20,862 nt of DNA from an uncultured Collinsella sp. Lineage in GTDB: Bacteria; Actinomycetota; Coriobacteriia; Coriobacteriales; Coriobacteriaceae. The notes beneath the pieces were generated by a model. That model was given only the letters and a program-made list of their open reading frames with translations. It ran no database searches and was not told the DNA's origin. The stretch is taken from assembly GCA_902475375.1 (NCBI GenBank), contig CABRZC010000029.1, forward strand, positions 1 through 20,862, given 5' to 3'. Numbering within the stretch: position 1 is the first letter of the stretch; the number at the start of each line of letters is the position of its first letter. This document shows positions 14,865 through 20,862 of this stretch, piece by piece. A program made the position numbers and the translations under genes.

Positions 14865-17351
14865 GTGTCGCAACAGCCAAGTGCTATCGAGGTGCGTGGC
14901 GCGCGTGTCCATAACCTCAAGGACATCGATATCGATATTCCGCTGGGAAGGCTCGTGGGCATTGCCGGCGTGTCGGGTTCGGGTAAGAGCTCGCTGGCGC
15001 TGGGGGTTCTGTATGCCGAGGGCTCGCGTCGTTACCTGGAGGCGCTGAGCACCTATACCCGCCGTCGCCTGACGCAGGCGGAACACGCCCAAGTGGACGA
15101 GGCGCTGCACGTGCCGGCGGCGCTCGCGCTGCATCAGCGCCCCAGCGTGCCAGGCGTGCGCTCGACCTTTGGCACCATGACCGAGCTCAACAACAGCCTG
15201 CGCCTGCTCTTTAGCCGCTGCGCCCATCACGTCTGCCCGCATTGCGGGGCGCGCGTGGAGCCGAGCCTTAACGTGGCCGCGGGCCTGTCGCTCACATGCC
15301 CCGCATGCGGGCGCGAGTTCTATGCACCGGGTGCCGAGGACCTTGCCTTTAACAGTGGCGGCGCGTGCCCTACCTGCGGCGGTACCGGCGTTATGCGCGA
15401 AGTGGACGAGGCGAGCCTGGTGCCCGACGAGTCAAAGACCATCGACGAGGGCGCGGTGCTTCCCTGGGGCACGCTCATGTGGGATCTGATGAAACAGGTG
15501 GCTGGCGAGATGGGCGTGCGCACCGACGTGCCGTTTAACCAGCTCACACCTCAAGAGCGCGACATCGTGTTCCATGGCCCGGCGGTTAAGAAGCACATTC
15601 TCTACATTCCCAAAAACGGCGAGGGCGCCACGCCGCTCGACTTTACCTACTACAACGCCGTCTATACCGTCGAGAATGCACTCGCCAAGGTTAAGGACGA
15701 TAAGGGGCTTAAGCGCGTGGCGCGCTTTTTGCGCGAGGGGCCATGCCGCGATTGCGGCGGCACGCGTCTCTCCGAGGCTGCGCGCCAGCCCCTGGTGCGC
15801 GGTATCAATTTGGCGCAGGCCGCGGCCATGACACTGGGCGAGGCGATTGAGTGGGTGCGCGGGGTGCCCGCATCCTTGCCGACCGAGATGCAGCCCATGG
15901 CGACGGACATCTGCGATTCGTTTTTGAGCACGGCCCGTCGCCTGATCGACCTGGGTCTCGACTACCTTTCGCTCGACCGCGCCGGTGCCACGCTGTCGAC
16001 GGGCGAGCGCCAGCGCGTGCAGCTTGCCCGCGTGGTGCGCAACCGATCGACGGGCGTGCTGTATGTGCTGGACGAGCCTTCGATCGGCTTGCATCCTGCC
16101 AATGTCGATGGCCTGGTGGGCGTGATGCGCGATCTGGTGGATGACGGCAACACCGTGGTTGTTGTTGACCACGACACGCGCGTGCTGGCAGAAGCCGACT
16201 ATCTGGTCGAGATGGGCCCCGTTGCCGGAGCAGGCGGCGGTCATGTGATCGCCGCCGGTACGGTGGGCGAGGTCGAACAATCGCAGGGTAGCCGCATCGC
16301 GCCGTTCTTGCGCTCGGACCCCAAGCGCTTGCGCCCGCAGGTGGCTGACGACGAAATGTTCGATCTGGGCCATATCCGCATGGCGACCGATGCCATCCAT
16401 ACCGTCAAACCGCTCGAAGTCGATATCCCGCGCGGCCGCCTTGTCGCGGTAACGGGTGTTTCAGGTTCGGGCAAGACGACATTGGTGCTCGAGACGCTCA
16501 TCCCGGCGCTCAAGGCGCAAGCGGCTGGCGAGCGCCTGCCGAGGCACGTGCGTTGGGTCGATGCCGAGGGCATCGCGCGCGCCAACCTGATTGACGCCAC
16601 GCCCATTGGCGCCAACGTGCGCTCGACGGTGGCGACCTATGCCGACATCCATGATGAGCTGCGCCGCGCCTTCGCCCGCACGCCCGAGGCCAAGGCGGCA
16701 GGGTATAAGGCGGGTGCCTTTAGCTACAACACCGGCGCCTTGCGCTGCCCCACATGCGATGGCACGGGCTCGATATCGCTTGACGTGCAGTTTTTGCCCG
16801 ACGTTGAGATTGTCTGCCCGGCATGTCGCGGTTCGCGTTATGCGGACGCGGCTTCGCATATCCATCGCGAGGGCAAGGACGGGAGCTTGCTTACGTTGCC
16901 GCAGCTCATGGACATGAGTGTGGACGAGGCCATCGACGCCACACTGGGACTCAAGAAGGTTCAGACGCGCTTGCAGACCTTGCACGACCTGGGCCTGGGT
17001 TATCTCACACTCGGTGAGCCCACACCGGCGCTTTCGGGCGGCGAGGCGCAGCGTCTTAAGCTCGCGAGCGAGATGGGCCGCGTGCAGGATGATGCCGTAT
17101 TCGTGTTCGACGAGCCCACGATTGGCCTGCATCCGCTCGATGTCCAGGTGTTGCTGAGTGTGTTCGACGGCCTTGTTGCCAAGGGCGCCACGGTTGTCGT
17201 GATCGAGCATGACCTCGACCTTATTTGTAACGCTGACTACGTGATCGACATGGGCCCGGGCGGTGGCGACGCGGGCGGGCAAATCGTCTGCACCGGTACG
17301 CCGGGCGACATCACGGCCTGCTCCAAGAGCATTACCGGTCGCTACCTATAA
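14865..17351 (+). CDS. UvrA-family ABC ATPase lacking the UvrB-binding domain (UvrA2-like)
   Basis: This is an 828-residue tandem ABC ATPase of the excinuclease ABC subunit A family. First half: Walker A GVSGSGKSS (residue 35), signature LSTGERQRVQLA (377) and LDEPSIGLHP. Second half: Walker A GVSGSGKTT (531), signature LSGGEAQRLKLA (723) and FDEPTIGLHP. Zinc-type Cys pairs occur, e.g. CPHC at 124 and CPAC at 145. Only 17 residues separate these, whereas full UvrA (about 940 residues) carries the UvrB-binding domain there. It is therefore UvrA2-like and unlikely to act in standard UvrABC repair; some UvrA2 proteins give drug or self-resistance. GTG at 14865 is chosen from the spacing to AAGGGGAG; GTG at 14859 is the alternative. 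Confidence 0.9.
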   Translation: MSQQPSAIEVRGARVHNLKDIDIDIPLGRLVGIAGVSGSGKSSLALGVLYAEGSRRYLEALSTYTRRRLTQAEHAQVDEALHVPAALALHQRPSVPGVRSTFGTMTELNNSLRLLFSRCAHHVCPHCGARVEPSLNVAAGLSLTCPACGREFYAPGAEDLAFNSGGACPTCGGTGVMREVDEASLVPDESKTIDEGAVLPWGTLMWDLMKQVAGEMGVRTDVPFNQLTPQERDIVFHGPAVKKHILYIPKNGEGATPLDFTYYNAVYTVENALAKVKDDKGLKRVARFLREGPCRDCGGTRLSEAARQPLVRGINLAQAAAMTLGEAIEWVRGVPASLPTEMQPMATDICDSFLSTARRLIDLGLDYLSLDRAGATLSTGERQRVQLARVVRNRSTGVLYVLDEPSIGLHPANVDGLVGVMRDLVDDGNTVVVVDHDTRVLAEADYLVEMGPVAGAGGGHVIAAGTVGEVEQSQGSRIAPFLRSDPKRLRPQVADDEMFDLGHIRMATDAIHTVKPLEVDIPRGRLVAVTGVSGSGKTTLVLETLIPALKAQAAGERLPRHVRWVDAEGIARANLIDATPIGANVRSTVATYADIHDELRRAFARTPEAKAAGYKAGAFSYNTGALRCPTCDGTGSISLDVQFLPDVEIVCPACRGSRYADAASHIHREGKDGSLLTLPQLMDMSVDEAIDATLGLKKVQTRLQTLHDLGLGYLTLGEPTPALSGGEAQRLKLASEMGRVQDDAVFVFDEPTIGLHPLDVQVLLSVFDGLVAKGATVVVIEHDLDLICNADYVIDMGPGGGDAGGQIVCTGTPGDITACSKSITGRYL

Positions 17352-17355
17352 CCGA

Positions 17356-17386
17356 ATGTGACAAAGGGACAGTCCCTTTGTCACAT
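17356..17386. repeat. GGGAC palindrome, copy C
   Basis: A perfect 31-bp palindrome identical to copy A (arm ATGTGACAAAGGGAC, one-base centre). It lies between the convergent UvrA-like and ATPase 2 genes, four bases after one stop and seven before the other, and may serve as a bidirectional transcript end. Confidence 0.92.
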
Positions 17387-17393
17387 CCAATGC

Positions 17394-18494
17394 CTATTTC
17401 ACGCATTGAGCGGCGAGATAGTCGCGGAAGAATGGCAATTCAAAAGCGACGATTCCGCGCCCGCGTTCTCCAATGATGCCGGCATCTATCATGCGGCGTC
17501 GGTAGCGGGAGACCTGCTGCGGCGAACGCTTAAGGCGTTCGACAAGGTCAGCGGTGGTGGACTCTTCCTCGTCATCGAGCATGGCGATGAGGAATCGCTT
17601 GTCCTCTGCAGTGAGTTCCCGATAGGTTGCCGCGAGGATTCGGTCATCCATCTCGTCGCGTGCGATTTTGATTCCTAGGTCAAAGTCGCGTGACGAGATT
17701 TCCTTCGAATCGCTTGTAAGATCCCAGGCACGGTAGCCTACGAGTTGCAATAGGAAGGGAAAACCAGAGATCGAGCGAACGGCTCTATCGATTCCCTCAG
17801 CATCTGCTAGGCGATCGTTTTCCTGGATTGTGCGAATTAGGGCCTCGCGCACGTCATAGTCGGCAATGCGACCCAGATGATATTGTTGGGCGCGGCGAAG
17901 GAACGAGACCGTCTTGTGGTTCAGTAGCGTCGATACGTTGTTGGGAAGTCCCGCCATGAGCAGGGCGACGCGTTTCCCATCGGTCACAAAGTGCTGATAC
18001 GTCGCTGCGAGCTGAATCATCTCGTCGAGTGTCGGGTCCACCTCGTCAACCGTGACGAGCAGACCGGTGCCCGCCTCGTTGAGCTGGTCGATGATGTCGC
18101 TCATGCGATAACGCCAGGTTGAGACATCGTGAACGCGATTGACCTCGATGCTGCCGAGCGGTGCAATTCCGAGACCGGTGACTTCGAAGTTGTTAGACGG
18201 GTCGATAAGATGGCCTGCAGCACGTTTGGCCCCGAACTCGATTTCCTCAAGCATTCCCGAGAGCGCGGTCGTCTTTACGGCAATCCAGCCATGGGATTCC
18301 GCCCTTGTCGCGAGCGACGACATGAGAGCAGTTTTACCGGTTCCACGCGCGCCTGAGAAGATCGAGGTCAATTCCGGGCGTCTGCGCTGGCTCAAGAAGG
18401 CACGGTCCAAATCCCGAATAATCTGTTGTCTGCCAGCGAGATGGGCAGGAACCTCGCCAAAGCTAGGGGTAAACGGGTTTTCGAGGTATTCCAC
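17394..18494 (-). CDS. P-loop ATPase with winged-helix-like C-terminus (paralogue 2)
   Basis: This is a 366-residue AAA/STAND-type ATPase, paralogous to the gene at 13687-14805. An ENPFTPSFGEVPAHLAGR leader precedes Walker A GARGTGKT (residues 48-55) and Walker B LLVTVDEVD (145-153). Then come AGLP, FLRRAQQ and QLVGY in the same order as in the paralogue. The C-terminal STTADLVERLKRSPQQVSRY is a clear winged-helix recognition pattern. The start is a GTG at 18494, chosen from AGGAGG five bases upstream. Base composition is lower in GC than the UvrA-like gene. Function is unknown; DNA binding and autoregulation are inferred. Confidence 0.86.
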   Translation of the reverse strand: MEYLENPFTPSFGEVPAHLAGRQQIIRDLDRAFLSQRRRPELTSIFSGARGTGKTALMSSLATRAESHGWIAVKTTALSGMLEEIEFGAKRAAGHLIDPSNNFEVTGLGIAPLGSIEVNRVHDVSTWRYRMSDIIDQLNEAGTGLLVTVDEVDPTLDEMIQLAATYQHFVTDGKRVALLMAGLPNNVSTLLNHKTVSFLRRAQQYHLGRIADYDVREALIRTIQENDRLADAEGIDRAVRSISGFPFLLQLVGYRAWDLTSDSKEISSRDFDLGIKIARDEMDDRILAATYRELTAEDKRFLIAMLDDEEESTTADLVERLKRSPQQVSRYRRRMIDAGIIGERGRGIVAFELPFFRDYLAAQCVK

Positions 18495-18518
18495 AATGCC
18501 CTCCTTTAGCGTCTCAGG

Positions 18519-18570
18519 TTAATTTCATTTTATTCTAGTTAATCTCAATTAAAAACGATTAATTTCATTT
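18519..18570 (-). promoter_or_regulatory. Three 20-bp-spaced direct repeats upstream of ATPase 2
   Basis: TTAATTTCATTT (18519-18530), TTAATCTCAATT (18539-18550) and TTAATTTCATTT (18559-18570) start exactly 20 bp apart, two helical turns. They lie just upstream of the ATPase 2 start on the minus strand, in an AT-rich stretch that must hold its promoter. They look like operator iterons. Confidence 0.75.
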
Positions 18571-18636
18571 CAAAGTATAAGGTTGGCGCCGTGCGTTGTC
18601 GAAGCGGTGCTTGAATAGCTTACGTTGGAGCCCGAA

Positions 18637-18653
18637 AATGGGTTCAACCCATT
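18637..18653. repeat. 17-bp palindrome upstream of the serine recombinase
   Basis: AATGGGTT, one C, then AACCCATT form a perfect palindrome, and a spaced CGAA/TTCG pair flanks it. Further out, GAGCCC (18628-18633) and GGGCTC (18682-18687) are inverted. It is a possible operator or recombination site of the adjacent recombinase. Confidence 0.6.
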
Positions 18654-18731
18654 CGCGAAATTTGCACGCCCTATTGTGAGTGGGCTCTCAGATGAGCTGA
18701 AGCTGCCATCGTGCGGCTGATAGGGGCAATC

Positions 18732-19334
18732 ATGAAAAACAGAATCTATGGGTATGCTCGAGTTTCGTCAGCAGACCAGAACCTGGATCGCCAACTGGAT
18801 GCGCTGGAGCGGTTTCCGGTCCAAACGAATTTGATCTATGCTGACAAAGCGAGTGGAAAGGACTTCAGGCGTCCTCAGTACCAGCGTCTTCTTCGTCGTC
18901 TGCGCGAAGGGGACGTTCTGGTGATTAAGAGTATCGACCGATTGGGTCGCGACTACCGTGAAGTTCTCGATGAATGGCGTCGCCTAACGACGGACAAACG
19001 CGTTGCCATCGTGGTGCTCGATATGCCATTGCTTGATACACGCGAACAACCCAATGGAATTACGGGGACTTTTATTGCCGACCTAGTGCTTCAGGTTTTG
19101 AGCTACGTGGCTCAGGTGGAGCGCGAAAACATAAAGCAGCGCCAGGCGGAGGGTATCGCGTCGGCGCGTCTGCGGGGTGTGAGGTTTGGGAGACCGACGC
19201 TCGAACGTCCGGATAGCTACCGCGATGTCATCAAATCATTCGAAGGAGGTGAGGTTACGAGGCAAGAGGCCGCAATGCTCCTGAACGTCAGCGCATCGAC
19301 GTTCGATCGTTGGAGACGGGCGGATACGAACTGA
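18732..19334 (+). CDS. Small serine recombinase (resolvase/invertase family)
   Basis: This is a 200-residue site-specific recombinase. The catalytic motif YARVSS gives the nucleophile Ser12, and SIDRLGRD (67-74) supplies the active-site Arg70 and Arg73. The long E helix (YVAQVERENIKQRQAEGI) and FGRP hinge lead to a C-terminal HTH (EVTRQEAAMLLNVSASTFDRWRR). The size fits DNA invertases and transposon resolvases. No transposase, and no inverted-repeat pair flanking it, was found, so it is an orphan whose target is unknown. The ATG at 18732 is preferred over an in-frame GTG at 18711; AGGGGC is only a weak ribosome binding site. Confidence 0.93.
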   Translation: MKNRIYGYARVSSADQNLDRQLDALERFPVQTNLIYADKASGKDFRRPQYQRLLRRLREGDVLVIKSIDRLGRDYREVLDEWRRLTTDKRVAIVVLDMPLLDTREQPNGITGTFIADLVLQVLSYVAQVERENIKQRQAEGIASARLRGVRFGRPTLERPDSYRDVIKSFEGGEVTRQEAAMLLNVSASTFDRWRRADTN

Positions 19335-19374
19335 TATGACCGTTCGCCGTCTGTCCGTCCTCTTTAACTAGACA

Positions 19375-19493
19375 TTTTGACGAGGGGAGTTTATTGCACG
19401 GAGTCCACTCCTTCCCTCGATGTTTATCCAGTTCACGCCCTGGAACCAAATAGTGCCACCGCGTTGCCAATTCGTCTGCTTTTTGACGAGGGG
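19375..19493 (+). repeat. 13-bp direct repeat in the recombinase-lipoprotein gap
   Basis: TTTTGACGAGGGG occurs at 19375-19387 and again at 19481-19493, 106 bp apart. Each copy contains a TTGACG -35-like hexamer, but no good -10 stands at the right distance from either. The gap 19335-19529 has no other recognisable element. Confidence 0.75.
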
Positions 19494-19529
19494 GCTAGAT
19501 ATCGTGTTTTGTATTTAAAGGAGGACAAG

Positions 19530-20342
19530 ATGAAAAGGCATTATGGGATGGCTGCGGCGATCTCGCTATTTGCGACGGTGCTCTGTGGGGCACTTCTGCT
19601 GAGCGGCTGTTCACAGGTTGAGAAGAAAAACGATGGGCCTGATTATGCCGATGAACGTGCAATGGCCGTGATTGCTCAAGGCTATCAAAAGCGGTCGGAT
19701 TACCTTGAATCACTGGGAGAGGATGCTGATCTGGGCTCTAATAAAGTTCGAAAAGAGGCAATTAAAACCGAGATCGATAACGACAAAGAACTCAAAAAGG
19801 CGTCATTTAAAGACACTAAGATGCAAGAAGACGTCATTGCCTATCTCAATCTGCTTGATAATCAGCTTGATGTTGTCAAGAAGTATGCGGAATCGGATCC
19901 CAAGTATTACGACGAATGGGAAAAGGCCTATGACGCACGATCTGCACAGCTTAAGAAACTGGTTGATCGGTATGACTTGACGGTCGATGATGAGTATCGA
20001 GATGCGTTTGACGAGCTGATCAAGAACGGTAGGACCGTGGAGGAGAAGACGCATAATGATGAGGTTATCAACGGCCTGCTCTCATCGGCGACCTTTGAGA
20101 AAAGTGACGACGGCTACGGCCTCTATACGTACACCGCAATAGTCGAAAACACCTCTGACATATCGTTCGAAAACGTTTTTCTAAATGTTGCTCTTTACGA
20201 TGCCGATGGTGTAAGGGCGGAAGAATGCTACGCAGATACATCCGCCTGGGCGCCTGGCGAGAAAGTGAAGTTTGAGGTAATGAGTGAGGTAGACGCTTCG
20301 AGGGTCGCGCCGACAGTATCGAATTACAGCATCAAGGAATAA
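19530..20342 (+). CDS. Lipoprotein with FxLYD-like C-terminal domain
   Basis: This is a 270-residue secreted lipoprotein. The signal peptide ends in the lipobox LLSGC, giving lipidated Cys27. A charged helical middle region (about 35-180, rich in Lys, Asp and Glu) follows. The C-terminal domain reads YTYTAIVENTSDISFENV then LYDADGVRAEE and PGEKVKFEV, matching the FxLYD pattern of extracellular bacterial proteins. It should sit on the outer face of the membrane; its role is unknown. The start is set by a strong AAAGGAGG eight bases upstream. Base composition is clearly less GC-rich than the first half of the window. Confidence 0.87.
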   Translation: MKRHYGMAAAISLFATVLCGALLLSGCSQVEKKNDGPDYADERAMAVIAQGYQKRSDYLESLGEDADLGSNKVRKEAIKTEIDNDKELKKASFKDTKMQEDVIAYLNLLDNQLDVVKKYAESDPKYYDEWEKAYDARSAQLKKLVDRYDLTVDDEYRDAFDELIKNGRTVEEKTHNDEVINGLLSSATFEKSDDGYGLYTYTAIVENTSDISFENVFLNVALYDADGVRAEECYADTSAWAPGEKVKFEVMSEVDASRVAPTVSNYSIKE

Positions 20343-20364
20343 TTCGCGGGAATTGGAAAGAATG

Positions 20365-20396
20365 CGCGACCATTTTCTCCGAACGGTCGCGTTTTG
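20365..20396 (+). terminator. Rho-independent terminator after the lipoprotein gene
   Basis: CGCGACC (20365-20371) pairs with GGTCGCG (20385-20391), followed by TTTT. AATG and CATT further out extend the dyad. Confidence 0.85.
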
Positions 20397-20486
20397 CATT
20401 AAGCCGTTGACGGAATGATTCGTGCCGTCATGTACACGATGGAAGATGATGGAGAAGTCGGGCCCATAAAAGAAAGGCGAAGCAGG

Positions 20487-20862
20487 ATGACAAGAACAAA
20501 CTTGTTTACAACAATAACGCAAAAGCTAATCTTTGGCGGTTTGCTGGCTGTTACGGCCGTGGCGACTGCCGGGTGTATCTGGTTGTATTTGACACGTAAT
20601 CCTACAACGATCACCGATGATTCGATTCGCGAGGAGATCGCGCCGGTCGTAAAGCTTGTGACGTACGAATATAACTTTACGCAGCTGCTCTCAATCGATG
20701 AAGCGGGGAATCCGCTTGGGTGGGAAAACCCCTTTACGTCTAAGCGATATGTCGCAACGATTGACGGCAAGGCTGATATCGGGATCGATGCCGATAAAAT
20801 GAAGATTGAAATCAAGCGGGTTGATATGAACGACGAGAACTCAGAGGTCAAGAGCGTAAGGG
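20487..20862 (+). CDS. Membrane-anchored DUF4230-like protein (3' end outside window)
   Basis: The reading frame is open from the ATG at 20487 to the window end, 125 complete codons. After a short basic N-terminus comes one hydrophobic helix (about residues 14-36, LIFGGLLAVTAVATAGCIWLYL in two stretches), then a soluble part with IAPVVKLVTYEYNFTQ, RYVATIDGKADIGIDADKMKIEI, the pattern of DUF4230. The family has no known function. A TAGC within the helix recalls a lipobox, but the helix continues after the Cys, so a membrane anchor is more likely. GAAAGGCG gives a moderate ribosome binding site. It follows the lipoprotein terminator. Confidence 0.75.
   Translation, partial: MTRTNLFTTITQKLIFGGLLAVTAVATAGCIWLYLTRNPTTITDDSIREEIAPVVKLVTYEYNFTQLLSIDEAGNPLGWENPFTSKRYVATIDGKADIGIDADKMKIEIKRVDMNDENSEVKSVR

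Noticed and set aside
15432..16400. Minus-strand open frame of 322 codons inside the UvrA-like gene
   Set aside because: It is antisense to a gene with intact ABC motifs and is His/Arg/Ala-rich without domains.
17358..17678. Plus-strand open frame of 106 codons starting in palindrome copy C
   Set aside because: It is antisense to the 3' end of the ATPase 2 gene, has no ribosome binding site and encodes nothing recognisable.
18570..19529. Invertible segment around the serine recombinase
   Set aside because: No inverted-repeat pair was found by eye between the upstream and downstream flanks.

Overview
The window looks like a chromosomal segment of a high-GC Gram-positive bacterium, most likely class Coriobacteriia (Collinsella or a close relative). 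This is an inference from the GC-rich codon usage, strong AAGGAG-type ribosome binding sites, the housekeeping proteins, and short palindromes with a GGGAC core at gene 3' ends. No tRNA, rRNA, CRISPR array, transposase or prophage module was seen.

Layout. 1-350 is non-coding and holds three hairpin-forming repeats on an exact 80-bp period. 379-4337 carries peptide chain release factor 3, a VUT/YhhQ-type queuosine-precursor transporter with a candidate preQ1 riboswitch in its leader, an SDR oxidoreductase in the same operon, and a convergent uracil-DNA glycosylase. 4426-7751 has an EamA transporter divergent from a LysR regulator, then a MATE exporter convergent with the regulator. 7943-11337 holds two rRNA methyltransferases (RlmA and RsmJ families), a four-helix membrane protein, an unrecognised 47-residue single-helix protein, a small Cys-rich protein and a GNAT acetyltransferase. 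11590-13593 is a translational GTPase related to EF-G and Tet(M).

13.6-18.6 kb is the most unusual part. Two paralogous P-loop ATPases with winged-helix-like C-termini flank a UvrA-family ABC ATPase that lacks the UvrB-binding insertion. Palindromes with arm ATGTGACAAAGGGAC sit at the 3' ends of the genes here. Each ATPase gene is preceded by direct repeats on a helical period (10 bp for one, 20 bp for the other). The region beyond about 17.4 kb is visibly less GC-rich: it has the second ATPase, an orphan small serine recombinase, a lipoprotein with an FxLYD-like C-terminal domain, and the start of a membrane-anchored DUF4230-like protein cut by the window end.

How the genes work together. 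Three themes recur: translation and rRNA or tRNA modification (RF3, EF-G-like GTPase, RlmA, RsmJ, queuosine precursor uptake), membrane export (EamA, MATE), and DNA-related functions (Ung, UvrA-like, two ATPases, recombinase). The ATPase/UvrA-like/ATPase block is the best candidate for an uncharacterised system, but joint function is a hypothesis from synteny, paralogy and shared repeat context only.
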